Shown here piece by piece: positions 1-5,329 of a stretch of DNA of 5,776 nt. The notes below the pieces were generated by a model. It searched no databases. It was not told the DNA's origin and saw only the letters and a list, made by a program, of their open reading frames with translations. How positions within the stretch are numbered: the stretch's first letter is position 1; each line of letters begins with the position of its first letter. Both the position numbers and the translations under genes were made by a program. This stretch comes from Clostridia bacterium (GTDB lineage: Bacteria > Bacillota > Clostridia > Christensenellales > Borkfalkiaceae): assembly GCA_017646945.1 (NCBI GenBank), contig JAGCLN010000264.1, positions 1-5,776 on the forward strand, written 5' to 3'.

Positions 1-264
1 AAAGTTAACTCAAACGATAAAGTAACGGCAACCATCGCAGGTAGATGCTGTGAAAGTGGCGATATTATTCAAGAAAACGTTGAAATTACCAAACCTACTC
101 GCGGTGATATTATCGCGGTGGCGGTAACGGGCGCATACAACTATTCAATGGCGTCAAACTACAATAGAATTACCCGCCCACCGATAGTTGCTATCGAGAA
201 TAAAACCGATAGAATTATCGTTAAACGCGAAAGTTTTGAAGATTTAATCAAAAACGAAATTTAA
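1..264 (+). CDS. lysA: Diaminopimelate decarboxylase, C-terminal part (5' end outside window)
   Basis: This is the last 87 codons of a plus-strand gene that begins before the window and ends in TAA at 262-264. The enzyme is a PLP-dependent fold-type III decarboxylase that converts meso-diaminopimelate to L-lysine and CO2, the last step of lysine synthesis in the cytoplasm. Two family hallmarks are visible. One is a C-C-E-S-G-D segment at visible residues 16-21, whose Cys-Glu-Ser reaches the partner active site in the dimer. The other is G-A-Y-N-Y-S-M-A-S-N-Y-N at 44-55, which carries the conserved Tyr of the PLP/substrate pocket. The tail, ending in a K-R-E-S-F-E-D-L pattern, is also typical. 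Ornithine/arginine decarboxylases of the same fold are less likely, because the Gly-Ala-Tyr...Tyr-Asn block is characteristic of LysA. It converges with the meso-DAP dehydrogenase gene across a shared terminator. The start and regulation cannot be seen. Confidence 0.93.
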   Translation, partial: KVNSNDKVTATIAGRCCESGDIIQENVEITKPTRGDIIAVAVTGAYNYSMASNYNRITRPPIVAIENKTDRIIVKRESFEDLIKNEI

Positions 265-272
265 AAGCAATA

Positions 273-300
273 AAAAACCGTAACGCTCGTTACGGTTTTT
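273..300. terminator. Bidirectional intrinsic terminator between lysA and ddh
   Basis: A perfect inverted repeat has arms AAAAACCGTAACG (273-285) and CGTTACGGTTTTT (288-300) around CT; the real loop is probably GCTC. The A-run on the left and the T-run on the right give a U-tail to transcripts from either strand, so one hairpin serves lysA (ends at 264) and ddh (ends at 304). Confidence 0.9.
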
Positions 301-303
301 ATT

Positions 304-1287
304 TTATAAAAGATTTTTTCTAATTTCTTCAGCAGAGAGTTTTGAAAGATATGCAGGCGCAATATCAAACACAGTTTTGCAACCAAACGATTTTTCTTTT
401 GAAAGCCTTGCAACCGCTCTTGCGTAAGCAACTAAAACAGACGCGGTGAACTCAGGGTTACTATCGAGCTTTAAGGAATATTCGATAACGTGTTTATTCT
501 CGCCATTGACACCCGTAGTTCCGCTACAAATAACGAAACCGCCGTGTGGAATACCCGAGTGCTTTTCGATAAGTTCATCTTGAGAAATAAAGTGAACGGT
601 GGTATCGTAATCAGCAAAGTAGTTAGGCATAGTTTTAATCTCGTTTTCGATTGCAACTGCATCAGCGCCATCTTCTAAAACAACGAAGCACTCTCTCAAA
701 TGCTTTTCACGAGTGGTTAAATCGGGATTTTCGCCCTTTCTAACCCTTTCAAGCGCAGTTTCAACGGGGATTGTGTATTGCTTTGCGTCTTTAACGCCTT
801 TAATTCGCCTTATAGCGTCCGAATGACCTTGGCTTACACCCTTTCCCCAAAATGTATAATAACTGCTGTTAGAAAGCACGCTAGAAGCGTATAAACGGTT
901 AAGTGAGAACATGCCGGGGTCCCAACCAGCAGAAATGAGCGAAACGGTTGAGTTTTCTTTACAAACTTTATCAACGTTTGCAAAGTGCTCGGGAATTTTA
1001 GCGTGAGTATCAAAACTATCAACTACTGAGAAGTATTTTGAAAGTTCTGGGGTTTGCTTTGGTAAATCGGTTGCGCTACCGCCACAAATAACTAAAACGT
1101 CAATCTCATTTACAAAATCAAGAACGTTTGACGCAGAATACACCTTAGAATTAAGCGCAGTTTTAACAGTTGACGGGTCACGCCTTGTGAAAACGCCAAC
1201 GAGTTCCATATCGTCGTTTTGCTTAACGGCGCATTCAACGCCCCTACCTAAATTACCGTAGCCGTAAATACCAACACGAATTGCCAT
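304..1287 (-). CDS. ddh: meso-diaminopimelate D-dehydrogenase
   Basis: This 327-residue cytoplasmic enzyme (EC 1.4.1.16) reversibly and reductively aminates L-tetrahydrodipicolinate with NADPH and ammonia. It gives meso-DAP in one step, bypassing the succinylase or acetylase branches. The length fits the family (about 320-330). The Rossmann loop G-Y-G-N-L-G lies at residues 9-14, followed by a C-G-G-S-A-T-D segment at 68-74. The block S-A-G-W-D-P-G-M-F-S-L-N-R is at 119-131, F-W-G-K-G-V-S-Q-G-H-S-D-A at 146-158 and P-H-G-G at 247-250. These match the Corynebacterium glutamicum enzyme as I recall it, nearly residue for residue in the motifs. The ATG at 1285-1287 has AAGGAG seven bases upstream. 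The gene has its own predicted promoter and ends at the hairpin shared with lysA, whose product consumes its product. Other dehydrogenases are unlikely given these motifs. Confidence 0.96.
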   Translation of the reverse strand: MAIRVGIYGYGNLGRGVECAVKQNDDMELVGVFTRRDPSTVKTALNSKVYSASNVLDFVNEIDVLVICGGSATDLPKQTPELSKYFSVVDSFDTHAKIPEHFANVDKVCKENSTVSLISAGWDPGMFSLNRLYASSVLSNSSYYTFWGKGVSQGHSDAIRRIKGVKDAKQYTIPVETALERVRKGENPDLTTREKHLRECFVVLEDGADAVAIENEIKTMPNYFADYDTTVHFISQDELIEKHSGIPHGGFVICSGTTGVNGENKHVIEYSLKLDSNPEFTASVLVAYARAVARLSKEKSFGCKTVFDIAPAYLSKLSAEEIRKNLL

Positions 1288-1294
1288 AAATTAA

Positions 1295-1300
1295 CTCCTT
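1295..1300 (-). promoter_or_regulatory. Ribosome binding site of ddh
   Basis: AAGGAG on the minus strand lies seven bases before the ATG at 1287 and supports that start. It begins just after the +1 predicted for the nearby promoter, so the leader would be only about 14 nt. Confidence 0.8.
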
Positions 1301-1307
1301 TTATACT

Positions 1308-1337
1308 ATTTTACCACAGTAAAAAATAAAATGGCAA
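1308..1337 (-). promoter_or_regulatory. Predicted sigma-A promoter of ddh
   Basis: On the minus strand TTGCCA (-35, 1332-1337) is followed after 18 bases by TAAAAT (-10, 1308-1313). This puts +1 near 1301. It lies downstream of the hairpin at 1361-1388, which separates ddh from the sugar operon. No attenuator or riboswitch fits in the short leader. The call rests on motif match only. Confidence 0.55.
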
Positions 1338-1357
1338 ATAATTTAGCAAAATTTAAT

Positions 1358-1388
1358 AAAAAAATGCGACACAGCCGTGTCGCATTTT
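1358..1388 (-). terminator. Intrinsic terminator of the four-gene sugar operon
   Basis: Arms AAAATGCGACAC (1361-1372) and GTGTCGCATTTT (1377-1388) form a 12-bp stem with a 4-base loop. Read on the minus strand the stem is followed by a run of seven T (1364 down to 1358). It starts two bases after the stop codon of the last operon gene at 1391. Confidence 0.88.
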
Positions 1389-1390
1389 CC

Positions 1391-2233
1391 TTATATTTTA
1401 GTTTTGATAAAGTTTGCCGCAAGTTCCATATCCTTAACGGGGTCGTCACCTGCTTCACGCTCTATCGTTAAGAAACCGTCAAAGCCGATTTCTTTAAGCG
1501 CTTTAATGTAGTTATCCCAGTCAACGTCACCTTCGCCGATAGGAAGTTCAATAAAGCCCGTGCAAGCGTTTAACGCATCTACGCCACCGAGAGCGAACGC
1601 GTGATATACGTCGGTAGGGTCTTGGTTTTTATCAAGCATTCTGCCGTCTTTTAAGTGAGTGTGAACGATGTGGTCTTTTAAAATGTAAACCGCTTCAACC
1701 GCGTCTTGACCGGTAACCATAGTGAAGTTTGCAGGGTCAAGGTTAACGCCTACGCCACCCTTGGTGTCTTCAATAAAAGCAAGTAAAGTCTTTGCTTTTT
1801 CAGGGCCGGTTTCAATAGCGAGTGTTACGCCTTTCGACTTAGCGTATAAACCGCATTCGGTAAGCGCGTCAAGCATAACCTTGTATCTCGGATTAGACTT
1901 ATCTTCGGGAATAACGCCGATATGAGTAGTAACTACGTTAGTTCCAAATTCAACCGCTAAATCAACGATTTTCTTAGTTGCTTCAATTCTTGCGGGGTTA
2001 TCTTCTGCTCTTTCAAAACCGAAGCCACCCATATCACCGCAAAGCGCGCTAACAACAAGGTTGTTATCTTTTAAAAGTTTTTTATACTCTTCTTTCTTTT
2101 CAGCGGAAAGTTCAGGGCTAAAATCACCGGTAGTAGCGTAAATTTGAACGCCTGCAAGACCGAGCATTGCCGCCTTTTTAATTCCTTCTTCGTGAGTGCT
2201 CTTAAAACAGTCAGTAATAATACCTATTTTCAT
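1391..2233 (-). CDS. Sugar phosphate isomerase/epimerase family protein (xylose isomerase-like TIM barrel)
   Basis: This 280-residue cytoplasmic protein belongs to the AP-endonuclease-2/xylose-isomerase-like TIM-barrel superfamily. Members isomerise or epimerise sugars, dehydrate inosose, or cleave oxidised glycosides using a divalent metal. The likely metal ligands are all present: Glu141 (A-I-E-T-G), Asp166 (N-L-D-P-A-N), His191 or His193 (H-T-H-L-K-D) and Glu258 (T-I-E-R-E). His104 (T-T-H-I-G) is a further barrel residue. The G-E-G-D-V-D-W turn at 233-239 before the last strand is typical of the group. There is no signal peptide. It is the last gene of the operon; its ATG overlaps the upstream TGA as ATGA, with GGAG nine bases upstream inside the preceding gene. 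Next to Gfo/Idh/MocA oxidoreductases it probably processes a keto-sugar. Inosose dehydratase, tagatose/psicose epimerase or a 3-keto-glycoside-cleaving enzyme are all possible; sequence alone does not decide. Confidence 0.85.
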   Translation of the reverse strand: MKIGIITDCFKSTHEEGIKKAAMLGLAGVQIYATTGDFSPELSAEKKEEYKKLLKDNNLVVSALCGDMGGFGFERAEDNPARIEATKKIVDLAVEFGTNVVTTHIGVIPEDKSNPRYKVMLDALTECGLYAKSKGVTLAIETGPEKAKTLLAFIEDTKGGVGVNLDPANFTMVTGQDAVEAVYILKDHIVHTHLKDGRMLDKNQDPTDVYHAFALGGVDALNACTGFIELPIGEGDVDWDNYIKALKEIGFDGFLTIEREAGDDPVKDMELAANFIKTKI

Positions 2234-3258
2234 AAATTCATACTCCTTTTACCGATATCATAGATATCCATAATAAGCCTGTGAGTGTTAAGCGCTTCTC
2301 TACCTGAAATATCAAGTGGTTCTAAACCTGCAAGCGCTTTGTAGAATTGGCGAATTTGCCTTTCGTGTTGGAAACCCCAATAATCTTTACCGCCTTCATA
2401 TTCAACGGTATTTTCATTTTGGTGCGCTTCTTCAACGGTTCCGTCGTTATAGTAAATATACGCATCGTCATAACCAAACACAACACTACCGTTTTCACAT
2501 AACATTCTAATTTCAATAGGCTCGTCTTTGCCGTAGTTGTTCATACAATAGAAAGCGTATTTAGCGCCGTTTTCATATTTTATGAAACCCTCTGCGGTAT
2601 CTTCAACTTTAACCGCTTGATGACCGCGATTTGCCATTGAACAACTTACGCTTTCAACCTTGCTGTTTACTATCCAATGAACAAGGTCAATTGAGTGAAT
2701 TGCTTGGTCGATAACTACGCCACCGCCTTCTTTATCCCAAGTGCCTTTCCAGTCACTACCTGAATAATAATCGTCACTACGATTCCAAGTAAGAATAGAA
2801 CGAGCGGAAATAATTTTACCGAGTTTTCCACTTTCAACCGCATTTTTAACGAGTTTTGCAGAGTTATTGTAACGGCATTGAGAAATTACGCCGAATTGAA
2901 CGCCTAACTTTTCACCAACTAAAACAGCGTTTTCAGCAGTTTCATAGTCGATATCCATAGGCTTTTCAGTAAGAACTGCAACACCTTTTTGCATTGCGTA
3001 CACCGCAACTTTACAATGAATATAGTGAGGAAGGCAAAGGTGAACTGCGTCAAGATTTTCTTTCTCAATCATTTCTTCGTAAGAAACGTAAGATTTGCAA
3101 CCGTATTTATTAGCAACGGCATCTGCTCTATCCTTTTTGATATCACAGCAAGCAACGAGTTCAACTTCTTCAATCGCATCGATTGAAACAAGGTGCATTA
3201 CCGATACTCTACCGCAACCGATAACGGCCACTCTAAATTTTTTTAAAGAGTTTTCCAT
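2230..3258 (-). CDS. Gfo/Idh/MocA family oxidoreductase (canonical, third gene of the operon)
   Basis: This 342-residue cytoplasmic NAD(P)-dependent dehydrogenase is of usual family length. The N-terminal Rossmann domain has G-C-G-R-V-S at 14-19. The catalytic-lysine motif E-K-P is at 98-100 (Lys99). The C-terminal alpha/beta domain carries W-K-G-T-W at 170-174 and then G-G-G-V-V-I-D-Q-A-I-H-S-I-D at 178-191, with His188 and Asp191 as the probable catalytic pair. Such enzymes oxidise or reduce a sugar or polyol hydroxyl; inositol 2-dehydrogenase and glucoside 3-dehydrogenase are examples. The specific substrate is unknown. It overlaps the preceding gene by 16 nt and the following one by 4 nt, which points to coupled translation. 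The best ribosome site, AAGGAG at 3270-3275, is 11 bases from the ATG. A GGAG touching the start is too close, and the ATG at 3268 is in another frame that soon stops. Confidence 0.9.
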   Translation of the reverse strand: MENSLKKFRVAVIGCGRVSVMHLVSIDAIEEVELVACCDIKKDRADAVANKYGCKSYVSYEEMIEKENLDAVHLCLPHYIHCKVAVYAMQKGVAVLTEKPMDIDYETAENAVLVGEKLGVQFGVISQCRYNNSAKLVKNAVESGKLGKIISARSILTWNRSDDYYSGSDWKGTWDKEGGGVVIDQAIHSIDLVHWIVNSKVESVSCSMANRGHQAVKVEDTAEGFIKYENGAKYAFYCMNNYGKDEPIEIRMLCENGSVVFGYDDAYIYYNDGTVEEAHQNENTVEYEGGKDYWGFQHERQIRQFYKALAGLEPLDISGREALNTHRLIMDIYDIGKRSMNL

Positions 3259-4079
3259 TCTCCAGCATTCTCCTTAGCAGAAATAAGACCTTCTCTAATT
3301 TTAATAACTTCAAGCGTTTGGTTAACGTCAAACGATGCTTCGCCAGTTTCAAAGAAACGTAAAATATCTCCAAGCAACTCAACGAAGAAATCCCAACCAA
3401 CTGGAACCATTTTTGAAATACCTTCACTATCGGGAGCGATAAGGAAGTAATCGTTGTATAACGTTAAGTTAATCTTAACGAGTTTACCGTTTTCATAAAC
3501 GATATCAGCCCATTCTTGATCAAAATACTTTTCGTATCTAACCTTAGATGCGCCACAACCCATAAATTTAACGGCAATTTCAATACAGTGAATAATGTAT
3601 TCATCAAAATTACCACCGCCCATAATAGTTAATACGTTGGGGTTTGGATTGCATTTTGCAAGTTCTTTAGCAAAACGAAGCGCAGAACTACTGAAGAATT
3701 TAACGTTGTACTTTTCAGCTAAGTCAAAAATCTTCTTTGCAGTAGCGTAATCAGGCGCGAAAGTTTTATCAACGTAAGTAAGTTTACCATACTTGAAAAC
3801 TTCTTCGCAGTATCTTAAATGCGTGTCGGGTCTTGCAGGAGCAAGAACCATTAAACAATCACTCTTTTCGCATACTTCAGCGATGGTAGCGCATCTTTCA
3901 ACTTCGTTATCCTTGCACCAGTCGTCATTAGTCTTACCGCCTGCTAAATCTTCTTCAGCCCAAGCGTACTTAACAACGAAATCAGTACCGTTCTTTTCAT
4001 TGTACTCTCTAATCCACTTGATATAGTTGTTTGCGTGGAAATTATCTAAGAAACAATCAACAAAACCGATGGTTTTCAT
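3243..4079 (-). CDS. Short divergent Gfo/Idh/MocA-like protein
   Basis: At 278 residues this is well below the usual 330-390 of the family, but it keeps its plan. A Rossmann-like N-terminus is followed by A-P-A-R-P-D-T-H at 80-87. D-K-T-F-A at 104-108 replaces the E-K-P motif and retains the Lys (Lys105). G-G-G at 154-156 and His164 stand where the G-G-G...H...D signature falls, with Glu167 in place of the usual Asp. The normal glycine-rich dinucleotide loop is absent: residues 4-20 read as I-G-F-V-D-C-F-L-D-N-F-H-A-N-N-Y-I. It may bind cofactor atypically, act on a different substrate, or partner one of the two canonical enzymes; these are inferences. The reading frame is intact and it is the second operon gene, two bases after the first. 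GGAGG (4093-4097) in the end of that gene is its likely ribosome site, 13 bases away. Confidence 0.75.
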   Translation of the reverse strand: MKTIGFVDCFLDNFHANNYIKWIREYNEKNGTDFVVKYAWAEEDLAGGKTNDDWCKDNEVERCATIAEVCEKSDCLMVLAPARPDTHLRYCEEVFKYGKLTYVDKTFAPDYATAKKIFDLAEKYNVKFFSSSALRFAKELAKCNPNPNVLTIMGGGNFDEYIIHCIEIAVKFMGCGASKVRYEKYFDQEWADIVYENGKLVKINLTLYNDYFLIAPDSEGISKMVPVGWDFFVELLGDILRFFETGEASFDVNQTLEVIKIREGLISAKENAGEWKTL

Positions 4080-4081
4080 AA

Positions 4082-5137
4082 TTAGAATTGAACCTCCGCC
4101 TTCTTATCGCTTGATTCGTAAAGAGCATCAAGAAGTTTCATGCTTTCTAAGATGTTAACGATGTTGTTCTTATCTTTAACGCCGGTTTCAATAGACTTAA
4201 TGAACGCTTCGTCTTCGCACTTGTACATATTGGGAATATCGTATTCAGGGCAAATAGTTTCTAAAGTTGCGCCATCATAGAATTTAAACTTGTCGCCATA
4301 AGCAAGACGAGCGCCACCCTTATCGCCCATGAAGTCGATATACATTTCGGGAACGTCAATGTTTTGAGCCCAAGCGCCGTTGAAAGAAATACTTGCTTTA
4401 TCAGTACGAACGTAACCGGTAATAAGGTCGTCTACGTCGTTAGTGCCAGTTTCAACGTTCTTAGTATCTTCAGCCCACATACCTTTGTATTTGTATGACT
4501 TCATATCTTTTGCCATTTCGCAGTAAGCGTCACAAGTAACGTTTTTAATCTTAGCGCCACCTAAAATGTATAAGATAAGGTCGAAGAAGTGAATACCCCA
4601 GTCGATAAGTACGCCACCGCCGGATTGAGACTTGGTAGTAAAGTCACCGCCAAGACCGGGGATAGAACGGAAGCTTCTGAACGAGCAGTAAACGTGATAT
4701 ACGTTACCAAACTTGCCTGCTTCAACCCATTCTCTAAGCATTTCAACAGACTTGTTGTATCTGTTGCATACGCCAATGTTTAAAATCTTACCTTGCTTTT
4801 CTGCTTCATTTGCCATTTCAACTGAAAGCGGATAGTTAACGGTAATGGGCTTTTCGCAAAGAACGTGTTTGCCTGCCTTTAAAGCATCCATAGTAATCGT
4901 GTAGTGAGCAAAGTTTGGAGTTAATACGAAAACAGCATCAACTTCCTTATCAGCAAGCGCTACTTTGTAATCAGTAATTACTTGTTCAATTTTGGGGAAC
5001 TTTTCTTTAGCTGCAACCGCTTTATTTTCAAGGATATCGCAAGCGTATTTAATTCTTACGTTATCAAGCTCGGAAAGAGCGGGTAAATGTGCGTTGTTTG
5101 CAATTCTGCCACAACCGATAATTGCTACAGTAGTCAT
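4082..5137 (-). CDS. Gfo/Idh/MocA family oxidoreductase (canonical, first gene of the operon)
   Basis: This is a 351-residue cytoplasmic NAD(P)-dependent sugar/polyol dehydrogenase. The Rossmann loop G-C-G-R-I-A is at residues 8-13. T-P-N-F-A-H at 73-78 and C-E-K-P at 94-97 (catalytic Lys96) follow. The C-terminal signature G-G-G-V-L-I-D-W-G-I-H-F-F-D lies at 173-186, with His183 and Asp186. An ATG at 5159-5161 would add eight residues, but the AGGAG site lies inside that extension, eight bases before the ATG at 5135-5137, and the protein from there begins directly with the first Rossmann strand. It opens the operon under a near-consensus promoter. It shares family but clearly not close sequence with the third gene, so the two probably act on different substrates or positions. 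The family is certain, the substrate unknown. Confidence 0.92.
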   Translation of the reverse strand: MTTVAIIGCGRIANNAHLPALSELDNVRIKYACDILENKAVAAKEKFPKIEQVITDYKVALADKEVDAVFVLTPNFAHYTITMDALKAGKHVLCEKPITVNYPLSVEMANEAEKQGKILNIGVCNRYNKSVEMLREWVEAGKFGNVYHVYCSFRSFRSIPGLGGDFTTKSQSGGGVLIDWGIHFFDLILYILGGAKIKNVTCDAYCEMAKDMKSYKYKGMWAEDTKNVETGTNDVDDLITGYVRTDKASISFNGAWAQNIDVPEMYIDFMGDKGGARLAYGDKFKFYDGATLETICPEYDIPNMYKCEDEAFIKSIETGVKDKNNIVNILESMKLLDALYESSDKKAEVQF

Positions 5138-5145
5138 AATTTTAT

Positions 5146-5150
5146 CTCCT
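5146..5150 (-). promoter_or_regulatory. Ribosome binding site that fixes the start of the first operon gene
   Basis: AGGAG on the minus strand lies eight bases before the ATG at 5137. It sits downstream of the alternative ATG at 5161, which lacks a comparable site, so the shorter protein is preferred. Confidence 0.85.
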
Positions 5151-5179
5151 TTTTTAATCAAAAATGATTTGATAGTTTT

Positions 5180-5208
5180 ATTATATAACTTTTCAAGTTA
5201 CTTGTAAA
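5180..5208 (-). promoter_or_regulatory. Predicted sigma-A promoter of the sugar operon
   Basis: On the minus strand TTTACA (-35, 5203-5208) and a consensus TATAAT (-10, 5180-5185) are 17 bases apart. This places +1 near 5173 and gives a leader of about 36 nt before the ATG at 5137. The upstream side is very A-rich on this strand and could act as an UP element. The spacer holds a perfect inverted repeat, which suggests tight regulation. Motif-based prediction. Confidence 0.8.
5186..5200. promoter_or_regulatory. Candidate operator: 6-3-6 inverted repeat in the operon promoter spacer
   Basis: TAACTT-TTC-AAGTTA is a perfect palindrome with a 3-base centre. It lies entirely between the -35 and -10 boxes of the operon promoter, where bound protein would block RNA polymerase. 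The binding protein is unknown; the divergent regulator is one candidate, although AraC-type proteins more often use direct repeats. Confidence 0.45.
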
Positions 5209-5294
5209 TATCCATTTTCTATATAAAACATATCATTTTTTTGTATTTTTAACATTTTTTTAGTTTTTAGAGAGAAAAAACGTTACTTTGTTTG

Positions 5295-5323
5295 TTGACA
5301 AGCGGTGTTTTTGAGTTTAAAAT
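5295..5323 (+). promoter_or_regulatory. Predicted sigma-A promoter of the divergent regulator
   Basis: A consensus TTGACA (5295-5300) is followed after 17 bases by TAAAAT (5318-5323). With the -10 box ending at -7, the predicted +1 is base 5330, the A of the regulator's ATG. Confidence 0.78.
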
Positions 5324-5329
5324 AGAAGT

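Noticed and set aside
471..1022. Several 60-70 codon open frames on both strands
   Set aside because: They overlap ddh in other frames, lack recognisable motifs, and ddh explains the region fully. The same holds for similar short frames over the sugar operon.
1288..1360. Possible lysine riboswitch or attenuator ahead of ddh
   Set aside because: The gap is too short, the predicted leader is about 14 nt, and no paired helices of that class are seen.
3233..3427. 64-codon minus-strand frame over the junction of the second and third operon genes
   Set aside because: It is a shadow in another frame; its ATG at 3268 would sit one base from the AAGGAG that serves the gene starting at 3258.
5138..5161. 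Upstream ATG giving an eight-residue N-terminal extension of the first operon gene
   Set aside because: The AGGAG ribosome site lies inside this extension at the right distance from the ATG at 5137, and family proteins begin directly at the Rossmann strand.
5221..5233. Short inverted repeat ATAT-AAAAC-ATAT
   Set aside because: Four-base AT-only arms are expected by chance in this AT-rich stretch.
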